Counted from the first letter of the stretch, positions 39,860 to 49,724 are shown. The stretch is 64,000 nucleotides of DNA from Fusobacterium sp. JB019 (GCA_030673965.1 JAUTCN010000002.1:372001-436000); one strand, 5' to 3'. Notes: a model not told the origin generated them from the sequence alone. Numbers and translations are program-made.

Positions 39860-41812
39860 TTATTCTCTAGAAAGGGCATTTATAGGATCTAATTCAGATG
39901 CATTTTTTGCTGGTAAGTATCCAAATAATATCCCTATTATTGTTGAACATAAAACTGATATAATTATTGAAGCATAAGAGAATATCATTGTAAATCTATC
40001 TGTTAACATATTGAATAAATTTCCAAACCCTACTGATAACAAGACTCCAATAGCCCCTCCAATAAAGCAAAGTAAAATTGCTTCAATTAAAAATTGTTGA
40101 AGAATATCTCTTTGTTTTGCTCCTATGGCCATTCTAATACCAATTTCCTTAGTTCTTTCTGTAACTGAAACTAGCATTATATTCATAACTCCTATTCCCC
40201 CAACAACTAATGATATACAAGCTATACAAGCAATCAAAAGTCTCATTGCATTAGTTGTGCTTTCAACTGTCTTTTTCAAAGTATCTATATTCATTATAAA
40301 GAAATCTTTCTTCCCATGTCTTATTTTTAAAATATTAGTTACATTTTTTTCTGCTATTTGCATATCAACTTCATTTTTTATCTTTAAAGTTATGGAATTT
40401 ATACGATTATCCCCTGTTATTTTATTCATAACAGTTGTATAAGGAGCATATAGAACCAAACTACTTGAGTTCATTGAAATATTACTATTTGCTATGGCTG
40501 TACCCACTATTTTTAAAGGTTTTTTATTATAAATTATTATTTTCCCAACTGGATTTTCATCTTTAAAAAGTTCTTCCTTTGTATTTTCATCAATTAATAC
40601 CACTTGAGCATTTTTTTCAACATCCTCTTCAGCAAATTTACTTCCTTCACCTATACTAAGCCCTTTTATTTGAAAATAACCTTGTCCAACTCCTCTCAAA
40701 GTTGCATCAAGAGCTTTATTTTTATATGTTAAGATTCCAGTGTCAGCTGTATTTGGTGTGATACTTTCTATATAAAATTGTTTCTCCAAATACTCAGCGT
40801 CCTTTATTGTTAAATTTTTTTTAGCATATCTATCCCCTCTTCCAACTCCGTTATATACATCAAGGGTATTTGTTCCTAAGGAATTAATATTTTCAAGAAT
40901 CTTTTGTTGAGATCCATTTCCAAGAGCAACAACACAGATTATAGAAGCTATCCCAATAATTATTCCTAACATAGTCAGTAAAGAACGCATTTTATGAGTC
41001 ACTATGGCATTTATTGACATTTTTAAAGATTCAGATATTTGACTTTTATAAAAATTTATCTTATCTTTTCTAGTTTTCTCATGTTCTACTTTTTCAGCTA
41101 ACTCTTCACAATGATCTATTTCTAATTTTTTATTTGTAGAATCTTTATATATTTCTCCATCTTTTATTTCTATTATTCTATTTGCATAATTTGCAATATT
41201 TTTATCATGGGTAACTAATATAATAGTATGTCCTTCCTTATGAAGATTTGTTAAAATTTCCATTACCATCTCTCCACTTTTAGAATCCAAAGCTCCTGTG
41301 GGTTCATCTGCTAATATTATTTCTCCACCATTCATAAGAGCTCTTCCTATTGAAACCCTTTGTTGTTGTCCACCTGAAAGTTCATTTGGTTTATTCTTAG
41401 TTTTATTTCCTAAATCTAATTTTTCAAGAAGTTCAATAGCATTTTCAGTTCTTTCTTTTTCACCTAAACCAGCATAAATTGAAGGTAGAGCTACGTTTTC
41501 AACAGCAGTTAAACTTGCTATTAAATTATATCTTTGAAAAATAAATCCAAACTTTTGCTGCCTTAAAAATGAAAGTTCATTCTTTGAAAGTTTTATAGTC
41601 TCTCTTCCATCTATTATATAAGATCCATCTGTAGGTTTATCTAAGCAACCTATAATATTCATAAGTGTAGATTTCCCAGAACCTGACTGACCTATAATAG
41701 ATATAAATTCACCTTTTCTTATTTCTATTGAAACATCCTTTAAAACATGTACTTTATTTTCACCTTCACCAAAATATTTGTTTATATTTTTTAACTCTAT
41801 TAATTTAGACAT
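39860..41812 (-). CDS. macB: MacB-type ABC transporter (ATPase fused to permease)
   Basis: 650 residues. N-terminal ATPase: Walker A GQSGSGKST near residue 42, signature LSGGQQQRVSIGRAL near 145, Walker B IILADEPTGALD. A linker leads to a FtsX/MacB permease with one helix near 275, a large periplasmic domain (about 300-515) and three C-terminal helices. SVTERTKEIGIRMAIGAKQ is the typical coupling segment. It drives mechanotransmissive export of peptides, lipids or macrolides through MacA and the TolC-like protein. Its start lies 12 bases after macA. Confidence 0.95.
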   Translation of the reverse strand: MSKLIELKNINKYFGEGENKVHVLKDVSIEIRKGEFISIIGQSGSGKSTLMNIIGCLDKPTDGSYIIDGRETIKLSKNELSFLRQQKFGFIFQRYNLIASLTAVENVALPSIYAGLGEKERTENAIELLEKLDLGNKTKNKPNELSGGQQQRVSIGRALMNGGEIILADEPTGALDSKSGEMVMEILTNLHKEGHTIILVTHDKNIANYANRIIEIKDGEIYKDSTNKKLEIDHCEELAEKVEHEKTRKDKINFYKSQISESLKMSINAIVTHKMRSLLTMLGIIIGIASIICVVALGNGSQQKILENINSLGTNTLDVYNGVGRGDRYAKKNLTIKDAEYLEKQFYIESITPNTADTGILTYKNKALDATLRGVGQGYFQIKGLSIGEGSKFAEEDVEKNAQVVLIDENTKEELFKDENPVGKIIIYNKKPLKIVGTAIANSNISMNSSSLVLYAPYTTVMNKITGDNRINSITLKIKNEVDMQIAEKNVTNILKIRHGKKDFFIMNIDTLKKTVESTTNAMRLLIACIACISLVVGGIGVMNIMLVSVTERTKEIGIRMAIGAKQRDILQQFLIEAILLCFIGGAIGVLLSVGFGNLFNMLTDRFTMIFSYASIIISVLCSTIIGILFGYLPAKNASELDPINALSRE

Positions 41813-41824
41813 ATTTCATCCTCC

Positions 41825-43000
41825 TTAGAATCTTGGCGGACGAGCTAATTTACCTACTTCTCCAGCCTTTCCTTCAGCTACAATTACTTTTTCTCCCTTT
41901 TGAACTCCACTTTTTATTTCCACGTTTATGTCATCTTTTATTCCTATTTTCACTGATCTTTTAACTGCCTTTTCATCTTCTAATATTCTTACAAAATATT
42001 TTCCATTTTCTTTACTAAGAGCTATTGAAGGAATAATTAAAACATTTTTTACTTCCTTTATTTTTATAGTATTTGTAGTTGTCATTCCAATTCTTAAAAT
42101 ATTATCTTCATTATCAACAATTACATTTGCGTAATAATAAACTGCATCTGTATCACTTACTGATTCTTGATATTCGTCATCTGTTAAAGTTGTTGAAGCT
42201 GGATCTATTGAACTTATTTTACCCTTATATATTCTTCCTGGAACTGATAAAATTGTAAATTCAACATCTTGTCCAACTTTTAATTTTGTTATATCTCCTT
42301 CAGATATCTCTGGTTTTATAAGCATCTTATCCAAATCTGCAATTTGAACTATTGTTGGAGCTGTTTGACTACTATTTACTGTCTGTCCTTCTGATACAGG
42401 AATTGAAATTATAACCCCATCAATTGGAGAAAGAATTGTAGTATAAGAAAGATTTGTCTTTGCTGTTTCAACTTCTATTTTTGCTTGTTTTATTAGCTCT
42501 TCAATTTCCTTCAAATCACTCTTTGCCCCATAATATTTTTCCTTTGCACTTTCATAGTCATCTTGAGAAATTGATTTTAATTTATATAATTTTTTTGATC
42601 TCATATATTTTGAATCTGCAACTTCTAAAGCTATTTTTTTACTTTCAAGTTGTGATTCATATGAAATTAGTTGTGACTTTGATTTTTCAAGTTCATTTTC
42701 TTTTGTTGTGGAATCAATTATTGCTATTAAATCTCCTTTTTTAACTTTTTCTCCTAAGGTTACATTTAATTTTTTTATTTCACCACTAACTTGAGCTCCA
42801 ACATCTATTCTATTGTTGCTTCTAACTGTTCCTGTAGCAATTACACTCTCACTAACAGTTCCAACTTTTACAGGCTCTGTTAAAAATATAGATTTTTGTT
42901 CCTTATTTGAAAAAATACTAAAAGTAACAATCACCAAACCTAAAACAACTATCAAAATCGATATTTTCTTTTTACTCAGTTTAAATTTTTCAAATTTCAT
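41825..43000 (-). CDS. macA: MacA-type periplasmic adaptor (membrane fusion protein)
   Basis: 391 residues. An N-terminal membrane anchor (ISILIVVLGLVIVTF) is followed by a lipoyl-like half (VDVGAQVSGEIKKLNVTLGEKVKKGDLIAIID), a coiled-coil hairpin (about 95-185) and the second lipoyl half (SYTTILSPIDGVIISIPVSEGQTV), then beta-barrel and membrane-proximal domains. It bridges MacB and the TolC-like protein. Gene order macA-macB-tolC is classical for this tripartite pump. Confidence 0.93.
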   Translation of the reverse strand: MKFEKFKLSKKKISILIVVLGLVIVTFSIFSNKEQKSIFLTEPVKVGTVSESVIATGTVRSNNRIDVGAQVSGEIKKLNVTLGEKVKKGDLIAIIDSTTKENELEKSKSQLISYESQLESKKIALEVADSKYMRSKKLYKLKSISQDDYESAKEKYYGAKSDLKEIEELIKQAKIEVETAKTNLSYTTILSPIDGVIISIPVSEGQTVNSSQTAPTIVQIADLDKMLIKPEISEGDITKLKVGQDVEFTILSVPGRIYKGKISSIDPASTTLTDDEYQESVSDTDAVYYYANVIVDNEDNILRIGMTTTNTIKIKEVKNVLIIPSIALSKENGKYFVRILEDEKAVKRSVKIGIKDDINVEIKSGVQKGEKVIVAEGKAGEVGKLARPPRF

Positions 43001-43032
43001 GTTTTTCTCCTTTTAAATTTTTTTCAAATCTC

Positions 43033-44370
43033 CTAAAGTAAAATTTTAAATTCAACACCTTCTTTTAAATTATAAGCTTCAATAGTTCCATCATGAGATT
43101 TTATAATCTGTTTTACTATTGAAAGTCCTAGTCCAAACTTTCCTGATCTATCCTTGGTATAAGTTTCAAAAAGAATATTTGGATCTTGAACATGAAAATG
43201 AGGACCATCATTTGAAATAACAATTTCTTTATAATCTCCATTTTTCATTCTTATAGAAATTAAATTCTTTGCAAATCTCAACTGATTTTCAATAATATTT
43301 TCAAAGGCAATTAAAAATGCCTCTGAATCCCCTTGAAGCTCCATTTCATTTAAATAAATCTCCCATTTTAAATCTGATCTAATAATTTTAAATTTTGATA
43401 TTAGATTTTTTAAAATCCTATCTATTCTTATACATTCTTTATTTCTATTATATTCTAAAGAATGACTAAGGGTATTTAATTTTAATAACTGATTTATTTT
43501 TCTTTCTAAACGCTCTGCTTCCATTTTTATAACTTCTGCTCCTGTTTGCTGAGAATTTATTTTAATACCATCAATCATTGACTGAGCATACCCCTTTATA
43601 ACCATCACTGGAGTTTTTAAATCATGAGATGTGGACTGTAAAAATTGTCTGTCTCTTTCTTCATATAATCTTAAAGAATCTCTCATTTCTTCCAAAGCTT
43701 CTGTTAAAATTCCTATTTCATCATAATCTGTTTTAGGAACCTTAGCTTTCCAGTTTCTTTTGGATATTTCTTCAGCAAATAATGTTAGCTTTTGTACAGG
43801 ATCTGCAATTTTTTTTGAAATTGACCTAGAAATGAAAAAGCTCATTATAAACAAGAGACATATTCCTAAGAAAAATTCTATTTCAAGATTATTTCTTTTT
43901 GGTAAAACTGTAAAAAATACTGTTCCCTTCTTATGCCTGTCTCCTATTTCATTTTGTTCCCAGTCAACATAATAAAAAATTAATTTTCCCTCTTCTTTTA
44001 ATCTTCCCTTTTCCTCTTTATTTTTTTCTATATTACTTGTTATCTTTTGAAATATATTTATATTTCTATCTTTCTTTTTAGCAATTTCCATAATAAAAGG
44101 ATCAATTGATATATCATATCCATCTTCTTCCTGAATTATTTTAAAATTTAAAGCTTGAGGCAATCCTATATATTTATTTTCTATTGAGGAAATATTTTCA
44201 TAATCCTTTATAAGCCCAGATGTCTCTTTAAGCCTTTCTAATACAAAGGCACTTTTCATTGTTCTTATAACTGTATAGTTTATAGTTAAAATAGCTCCAA
44301 AAAATATTATTATAACTATAGCCATGATCCGCCAAACTTTAAAATTAATAGATCTAAATTTACCCTCCAT
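43033..44370 (-). CDS. Membrane sensor histidine kinase
   Basis: 445 residues. Two membrane helices (about 12-35 and 165-182) flank an extracytoplasmic sensor domain. HAMP (about 185-235), the HisKA box STSHDLKTPVMVIKGYAQS with the phospho-accepting His, and a HATPase_c domain (IENQLRFAKNLISI for the N-box region, and KFGLGLSIVKQI) follow. The N-box is slightly atypical. It should phosphorylate the adjacent response regulator (one-base gap) and control the efflux operon that follows directly. Confidence 0.92.
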   Translation of the reverse strand: MEGKFRSINFKVWRIMAIVIIIFFGAILTINYTVIRTMKSAFVLERLKETSGLIKDYENISSIENKYIGLPQALNFKIIQEEDGYDISIDPFIMEIAKKKDRNINIFQKITSNIEKNKEEKGRLKEEGKLIFYYVDWEQNEIGDRHKKGTVFFTVLPKRNNLEIEFFLGICLLFIMSFFISRSISKKIADPVQKLTLFAEEISKRNWKAKVPKTDYDEIGILTEALEEMRDSLRLYEERDRQFLQSTSHDLKTPVMVIKGYAQSMIDGIKINSQQTGAEVIKMEAERLERKINQLLKLNTLSHSLEYNRNKECIRIDRILKNLISKFKIIRSDLKWEIYLNEMELQGDSEAFLIAFENIIENQLRFAKNLISIRMKNGDYKEIVISNDGPHFHVQDPNILFETYTKDRSGKFGLGLSIVKQIIKSHDGTIEAYNLKEGVEFKILL

Positions 44371-44371
44371 A

Positions 44372-45040
44372 TTATAAATTCTCCTTTAGAATATATCCAT
44401 ATCCATAAACAGTTTCCAAGGGAAGATCTGGGATTTTTTTTCTAAGTCTTCTAAGTGTATCATCCACCACTCTTTCAGATCCAAAATAATTAATTCCCCA
44501 AACATTATCAATAATTGTTGTTCTTTCAATAGCTTTTCCTCTGTTATTTATTAAAAATTCTAAAAAATCATATTCCTTCACTGTTAGTGGAATTTCTTCT
44601 TTTTCTTCATTTAATACTACTCTTCTTTGTCTATCAAAAATAGAGCTCCCTATAAAAACTTTAGACTTTATTTTTACTTTATTATCAATTTTTAAAAGTC
44701 TATTTATTCTAAGTATTAGTTCCCTTGGAAGAAATGGCTTTGGAAGATAATCTTCACTTCCCATTTCAAGTCCTATAACTCTATCTAGCTCAGCACTTCT
44801 AGCTGACATAAATATTACAGGGGTTTCCAAATTATTTTTCTTTATTTCTTTAATAAGGGCATATCCATTCATTCCTGGAACCATAATATCGAGCACCCAT
44901 AAATCTGGATTTAAAGGTATTGCTTCCTTTGCACTGATCCCATCTTCAAAGGCAGTAACATCATAATCTTCATTAATTAAATATGATACTAATAAATCTC
45001 TCAGATTTTTCTCATCTTCAACTAAAAATATTTTTTTCAT
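44372..45040 (-). CDS. OmpR/PhoB-family response regulator
   Basis: 222 residues. The receiver domain has its phospho-acceptor Asp51 in LWVLDIMVPG, the acidic pair VEDE and Lys in YLPKPF. The C-terminal winged HTH (about 130-220) reads PLTVKEYDFLEFLINNRGKAIERTTIIDNVWG and RVVDDTLRRLRKKI. First gene of an operon with histidine kinase, macA, macB and the TolC-like gene, so probably an autoregulated efflux stress response. Confidence 0.94.
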   Translation of the reverse strand: MKKIFLVEDEKNLRDLLVSYLINEDYDVTAFEDGISAKEAIPLNPDLWVLDIMVPGMNGYALIKEIKKNNLETPVIFMSARSAELDRVIGLEMGSEDYLPKPFLPRELILRINRLLKIDNKVKIKSKVFIGSSIFDRQRRVVLNEEKEEIPLTVKEYDFLEFLINNRGKAIERTTIIDNVWGINYFGSERVVDDTLRRLRKKIPDLPLETVYGYGYILKENL

Positions 45041-45191
45041 AAATTTTCCTTTCCTTATATAGCTTTAACTCTCTAAATAATTTTATTCTTACATGTAATT
45101 CAAATTTTATCTTATAAAAACATTATAAATGAAAACAGCTCATAAATCTACAGCAAACAAATGTGAATATTATGTGAAATTTATGTGATTA

Positions 45192-45238
45192 AATAAAAAA
45201 AGACCTTGTAATTCTAAAATTTTAATTACAAAATCTTT
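45192..45238 (-). terminator. Second hairpin terminator after atoA; repeat also found at 60 kb
   Basis: A stem of about 15 bp AAAGATTTTGTAATT/AATTACAAGGTCTTT (two G-U pairs) is followed by T-rich sequence on the minus strand. The plus-strand 20-mer TAAAAAAAGACCTTGTAATT (45194-45213) recurs exactly at 60011-60030. Confidence 0.7.
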
Positions 45239-45260
45239 CTATAATTTATAATACTTTATA

Positions 45261-45303
45261 ATATAAAATAGAGCAGAAATTGAAAATCAACCTCCGCCCT
45301 ATT
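45261..45303 (-). terminator. First terminator after atoA
   Basis: A minus-strand 11-bp stem AATAGGGCGGA/TCTGCTCTATT (two G-U pairs) lies nine bases after the atoA stop. The rest of the 45041-45311 gap is AT-rich, without another recognised element. Confidence 0.65.
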
Positions 45304-45311
45304 TTTTAAAT

Positions 45312-45977
45312 TTACATAGTTAGCACTTTTACGTTTTTAGGTATTATTATATCTGCATCTGTAGATACTCTAATATCATCTATTGAAGAATATGGACTTA
45401 CTTCCTCTAACACAAGTCCTCTTTCAGTTACTCTTAATACACATTTTTCAGTAATTATAAGATTTACTTCCTTTGCTGCAGTCAAAGGTAGATTACATTT
45501 TTTAAGTATTTTCAACTTACCTCCTGCAGTATGCTCCATAGCTACAATTACTTCTTTTGCCCCTACAACTAAATCCATAGCTCCACCCATACCAGGAACT
45601 TTTTTTCCAGGAACCATCCAATTAGCAAGATTTCCTTCTTCGTCAACTTGTAAAGCTCCCAAAACTGTTGCATTTACATGTCCTCCTCTAATTATTCCAA
45701 AGGAAGTACAAGAATCAAAGAATTGAGCTCCCGGAAGAACAGTTACATAACCACCCCCAGCATTAATTAAATCTTTATCTATACCAGTATTATCAGGAGC
45801 AGGACCAACGCCAATTATTCCGTTTTCAGATTGAAAAACTATATCCATATCTTCTGGAATATAATTTACAACTGCTGTAGGTAATCCAATTCCTAAATTT
45901 ACCACATAGCCATCTTTTAATTCTTTTGCTACTCTTTTAGCAATATAATCTCTTGCTTCTTTTTTATTTATTTCCAT
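45312..45977 (-). CDS. atoA: CoA-transferase subunit B (AtoA-like)
   Basis: 221 residues of the family I CoA-transferase beta subunit. The catalytic glutamate is Glu51 in FQSENGIIGVG; GGGYVTVLPGAQFFDS and NWMVPGKKVPGMGGAMDLV are family signatures. With subunit A it moves CoA between acyl groups (acetate/acetoacetate/butyrate type). Substrate is not certain: AtoDA, ScoAB and ButCoA enzymes share these motifs. Third gene of an operon with a GPH symporter, adjacent to the inositol cluster. Confidence 0.88.
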   Translation of the reverse strand: MEINKKEARDYIAKRVAKELKDGYVVNLGIGLPTAVVNYIPEDMDIVFQSENGIIGVGPAPDNTGIDKDLINAGGGYVTVLPGAQFFDSCTSFGIIRGGHVNATVLGALQVDEEGNLANWMVPGKKVPGMGGAMDLVVGAKEVIVAMEHTAGGKLKILKKCNLPLTAAKEVNLIITEKCVLRVTERGLVLEEVSPYSSIDDIRVSTDADIIIPKNVKVLTM

Positions 45978-45988
45978 TTCACATCCTC

Positions 45989-46636
45989 CTATCTCACTAT
46001 ATAATCTACAAATATTCTAGATGTCATAACATGATCTGGATCTATTGTTCCAGGTTTTACAAGATTTTCTGCATAAACTATAACTTTATCGGCTGCTGTA
46101 GCCATCATAGGATTAAAATTTTTAGTAGTTTTAGAGTAAACAACATTTCCAACTTCATCCACTATAGATCCATTGATTAAAGCTATATCTGCTCTTAAAG
46201 GTTTTTCTAATATATATTTTTTCCCTTCTACGAACATAGTTTGTTTCCCCTCTTCTACAATTGTATTTACTCCTGTTGGAGTTAAGAAGCCTCCTAATCC
46301 GTTTCCACCAATTCTTATTCTCTCTGCTAAAGTACCTTGAGGACAAAGTTCAACTTCTAATTCTCCTGAATTCATTCTATTTCCTGTTTCAGGATTAGTT
46401 CCTATATGACTTGCAATAACTTTTGTAACTTGATTATTACAAATCAATCTTCCTATTCCCTTGTCAGGAAATCCTGTATCATTTCCTATAACTTTTAAAT
46501 TCTTTACATTTTTTTCTATCAAAGCATCTATTATTTTTTCAGGTGTTCCAACTCCTAAAAATCCTCCAATAAAAACTGTCATTCCATCTTTTATTTGAGA
46601 AACAGCTTCTTCCATAGTAACTATTTTTTTGCTCAT
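45989..46636 (-). CDS. atoD: CoA-transferase subunit A (AtoD-like)
   Basis: 215 residues. The CoA-binding signature is DGMTVFIGGFLGVGTPEKII near residue 20, and ELCPQGTLAERIRIGGNGLGGFLTPTGVNT plus YSKTTKNFNPMMATAADKVIVYAE follow. It pairs with the subunit B gene 11 bases downstream. In inositol fermenters a CoA-transferase can activate short-chain acids such as 3-hydroxypropionate or acetoacetate; here that link is inference from position. Confidence 0.88.
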   Translation of the reverse strand: MSKKIVTMEEAVSQIKDGMTVFIGGFLGVGTPEKIIDALIEKNVKNLKVIGNDTGFPDKGIGRLICNNQVTKVIASHIGTNPETGNRMNSGELEVELCPQGTLAERIRIGGNGLGGFLTPTGVNTIVEEGKQTMFVEGKKYILEKPLRADIALINGSIVDEVGNVVYSKTTKNFNPMMATAADKVIVYAENLVKPGTIDPDHVMTSRIFVDYIVR

Positions 46637-46660
46637 CTTAACCTCCTGTTTCGTTATATC

Positions 46661-48136
46661 TTATAATTCACCCTTTGCTTCTCTTGCTTTTAATTCAACC
46701 ATGATTTGTGGATATATCTTATCTAACTTATAATAGAATAATATTAAAGCTATTAATGCCCAAGATACAACTGGTCCCCATTTATATAATGTTAATATCA
46801 TTGCCTTTGCACTTTCTGGTTGTCTAACAACACTTCCTGCTGTTGAACTTACATAACCAGAAAAAGCTAATAATCCACCAATAAGTGCAGTCATTAATCC
46901 AGGTCCTACTTTTGATCCTAAAGAAGAACTTGAGAATATAAGACCCTCATAACGTGTATGAGTTTTCCATTGACCATACTCAACTGTATCTGCTAACATT
47001 CCAAATATTACTGCAAACATTGGAGCTTCTCCAACTGATCTTACTGCACTAGTTATTAACGCCCAGTTAAAACTATATGGATTGATAAAGAAAGCTAATT
47101 GTGCTACTACTGCAAGTAATGCTCCTGCTAAAGCCATATCTCTTTTTGATACTTTTCTAAGAAGCAAAGAACACAAGAAAGATCCTATCCCTAATACAAG
47201 AAATTCTGTAGTATATAACACACTATACATCCAATCATCATTTCCAAGAATATATTTACAATAGTAAGGTAAATTCATTCCAACTATTGTGTTATGAATA
47301 TTAATTAAAGCCCACAACATTAAACAATAAACCCAATATTTATTTTTAAACAAAGCTTTTATTCCACGTTTCAAATCTGGTTTACCTTTTCTATTGGCAG
47401 AGGCTTTAACACGCTCTTTACAGAAAAAGAAACATATTATTAGTAATATAAAAGCTACTGCTGACCACATAGAAATTGTTTTTATCCAAGCTGATTGGTC
47501 ATTACCGAAATATTTAACTATAGGCAATGTAAATGTAACTGCAAGTATTTTTCCAAGAGGTGACATTCCCATACGAACCATAGCAATAACTCCTCTTTCA
47601 TGTTGATTTCTAGTCATTAATGATCCAAGAACACTGTATGGTAAATTTAATGCTGTATAAATAACTGTAGTTACAAGATTATATGTAACAAATATATATA
47701 TAAATTGTATCGTTGCACTAGAATCTGCTGGCACAACAAACAAAGCTATTGTTGATAAAAAATAAGGTAGCGACATCCATAAAACCCAAGGACGAGCTTT
47801 TCCCCATTTTGAATTAACTTTTTCAGTTATAAACCCCATTGCCACATCTGAAAATCCATCAAAAACTCTAGATAATAACATAACCATACCAACTATTCCA
47901 ACTGATATTCCTGCATAATCAGTATAAAATAAAGTTAACAAAGAATTTACAACTCCCAAAGAAATATTACAAGCTGTATCTCCTCCACCATAAGCTACTT
48001 TTTCCCATAAGGAAACTTTAACATCGTCGTCAACTATATTTGCACCTGCATTTCCAACTCCTATATCTTTTCCAATACTTCCAATCCCTATTCCAGGACT
48101 TTCAATTCCTACACTTCCTACTTGCATATCTTCCAT
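46661..48136 (-). CDS. GPH-family (glycoside-pentoside-hexuronide) cation symporter
   Basis: 491 residues with about twelve membrane helices. Family motifs include WEKVAYGGGDTACNISLGVVNSLLTLFYTDYAGI, LLSRVFDGFSDVAMGFITEKVNSKWGKARPW and the central MFAVIFGMLADTVEYGQWKTHTRYEGL. It likely imports a sugar, polyol or related solute with H+ or Na+. The first 40 residues are an odd Gly/Ile/Val/Ser-rich tract (VGSVGIESPGIGIGSIGKDIG), not usual for the family. Co-transcribed with atoDA (24-base gap). Proximity to the iol operon makes inositol or a derivative a possible substrate. Confidence 0.9.
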   Translation of the reverse strand: MEDMQVGSVGIESPGIGIGSIGKDIGVGNAGANIVDDDVKVSLWEKVAYGGGDTACNISLGVVNSLLTLFYTDYAGISVGIVGMVMLLSRVFDGFSDVAMGFITEKVNSKWGKARPWVLWMSLPYFLSTIALFVVPADSSATIQFIYIFVTYNLVTTVIYTALNLPYSVLGSLMTRNQHERGVIAMVRMGMSPLGKILAVTFTLPIVKYFGNDQSAWIKTISMWSAVAFILLIICFFFCKERVKASANRKGKPDLKRGIKALFKNKYWVYCLMLWALINIHNTIVGMNLPYYCKYILGNDDWMYSVLYTTEFLVLGIGSFLCSLLLRKVSKRDMALAGALLAVVAQLAFFINPYSFNWALITSAVRSVGEAPMFAVIFGMLADTVEYGQWKTHTRYEGLIFSSSSLGSKVGPGLMTALIGGLLAFSGYVSSTAGSVVRQPESAKAMILTLYKWGPVVSWALIALILFYYKLDKIYPQIMVELKAREAKGEL

Positions 48137-48525
48137 ATTATTCTCCCTTTATTTTCTTTTATGATGATGCCCTAAATTTAAAAAATTCCAAAATATTTTC
48201 TAACTATGTAATTTCTTTTAATATATTTCATTTTAACTTTTAATTTAGTATTCCATGCTCTTCTTATGCTTTCTTATCTCTAAAAAATTGCATTACAAAA
48301 ACAATATTATGTTTCGATAATTGAAATATAATATTTGTAATTTAAATTTTTAATTAAATCATCTTTTTGAATTTTAGTAAGAAAGTATAATTTTGATAAA
48401 GGTTGAGCTATTGTTTCTTTTTTGTTTATAAACCGATAAGCCTTGGGAACTTACCGGTTTATATTGTTTTGTTTAATGTTGCTTCGTTTCTATTTACTGT
48501 TTTATTTATAATATAATAGGTCTAA
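48137..48525. other. Intergenic region between iol operon end and symporter gene, with a long hairpin
   Basis: 389 bases without a gene. A hairpin ATAAACCGATAAG/CTTACCGGTTTAT (one mismatch) lies at about 48429-48463. It is followed by T-rich sequence on the plus strand and A-rich on the minus, so it is not a classical terminator for the iol operon, although it may end it. The rest is AT-rich, and no convincing promoter for the symporter gene could be picked out by eye. Confidence 0.4.
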
Positions 48526-49698
48526 TTAATATTTAACCCATACACTACCATTGTCTGCTGATTCAACGCATTTTTCTACTAATTTAACACCTTGAACTCC
48601 GTCTTCTACATTTGGATACCATAAATTATTTTTAATTTCTTCATTGTTTTCATCGTAAGCATGCATTGCTTTTCCGAATCTGTAGTAAAGATTTGCCCAA
48701 GATTCAAATAAACCTTCTGCATGTCCTCCACCCATTCTGTCACAATTTATAGCTTCATTTTCATAAAGGTAACCCATACCTCTATCTAATATTCTAGCTG
48801 GTTCTCCTTGAACTTCATATTTTAATTGATTTGGATGTTCATCCCACCATTCAATACTTGCTTTTGATCCTACTACACGTATTTTTTGTTGATGCATAGA
48901 TCCTGCATTTACTGCACTTGCCCAAAGATTTCCTATAGCTCCGTTATTATATTTTAATAATACAACTGCGTTATCTTCTAGTGGAGCTCTACTTTTTATA
49001 AAACTTTGACGACTGCAAAGTAAACTTTCAACTTTTAATTCAGGAACTATAGTTTCAGCTAAGAAGAATGCATGAGTTCCTACATCTCCTAATACATATG
49101 CTGGTCCTGAAGTTTTAGGATTAACTCTCCATTTTGTTCCTGGATCATTAGATTCTACTTCTTGAGAATGGAAACCATGAGCAAATTGCATGTTTATAAT
49201 TCTAATTTCTCCTAAATCTCCGTTCTTAACCATTTCTCTTGCTTGATGAATCATTTGAGCACCTGTATATCCATAAGTTACTCCAAATACTCTATTTTTA
49301 GATTTTGCTAAATTTTCTAAAACTTCTCCTTCTTCTTCTGTGAAACAAAGAGGTTTTTCACAAATAACATGAAGATTTGCTTCTAAAGCTGCTTTAGCTA
49401 TTTCAAAATGTGTGAAGTTTGGAGTTGCAATTGAAACTGCTTGAATTCCATCTTCTCTTTTTGCTTCAGCTTCAAACATTTCTTTATAATTAGCATAGCA
49501 ACGATCTTTATCTAATCCTAAGTTTACTCCAAATTCTATTCCTCTTTCATGATTAATATCAAATGCTCCTGCTACTAATTTAAATATATTATCTCTTTGA
49601 GCACTTGAACGATGGATATATCCAATTTGACTTCCACGACCTCCACCAATCATTCCCCATCTAATAGGTTTACCAAAACGTAATTCTTCATTAAACAT
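48526..49698 (-). CDS. Gfo/Idh/MocA oxidoreductase, probable inositol dehydrogenase
   Basis: 390 residues from the ATG at 49698, seven bases after GGAGG. The N-terminal Rossmann motif is WGMIGGGRGSQIGYIHR; the catalytic lysine motif is CEKPLCF, and the second domain carries DVGTHAFFLAE. It is longer than B. subtilis IolG (about 340) and resembles the 385-390-residue branch often found in iol clusters. It probably oxidises myo- or scyllo-inositol or an inosose isomer with NAD+. No other inositol dehydrogenase lies in the cluster, so it may perform the first step. Last gene of the iol operon. Confidence 0.85.
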   Translation of the reverse strand: MFNEELRFGKPIRWGMIGGGRGSQIGYIHRSSAQRDNIFKLVAGAFDINHERGIEFGVNLGLDKDRCYANYKEMFEAEAKREDGIQAVSIATPNFTHFEIAKAALEANLHVICEKPLCFTEEEGEVLENLAKSKNRVFGVTYGYTGAQMIHQAREMVKNGDLGEIRIINMQFAHGFHSQEVESNDPGTKWRVNPKTSGPAYVLGDVGTHAFFLAETIVPELKVESLLCSRQSFIKSRAPLEDNAVVLLKYNNGAIGNLWASAVNAGSMHQQKIRVVGSKASIEWWDEHPNQLKYEVQGEPARILDRGMGYLYENEAINCDRMGGGHAEGLFESWANLYYRFGKAMHAYDENNEEIKNNLWYPNVEDGVQGVKLVEKCVESADNGSVWVKY

Positions 49699-49724
49699 TT
49701 TTCTTCCTCCTAAATTTAATTTAT

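Noticed and set aside
42454-42744. 96-codon plus-strand ORF opposite macA
   Set aside because: Leu/Phe-rich shadow of the MacA coiled coil on the other strand, with no translation signals.
46155-46346. 63-residue minus-strand ORF
   Set aside because: It lies entirely inside atoD in another frame, has no ribosome binding site and its composition is that of a shadow frame.
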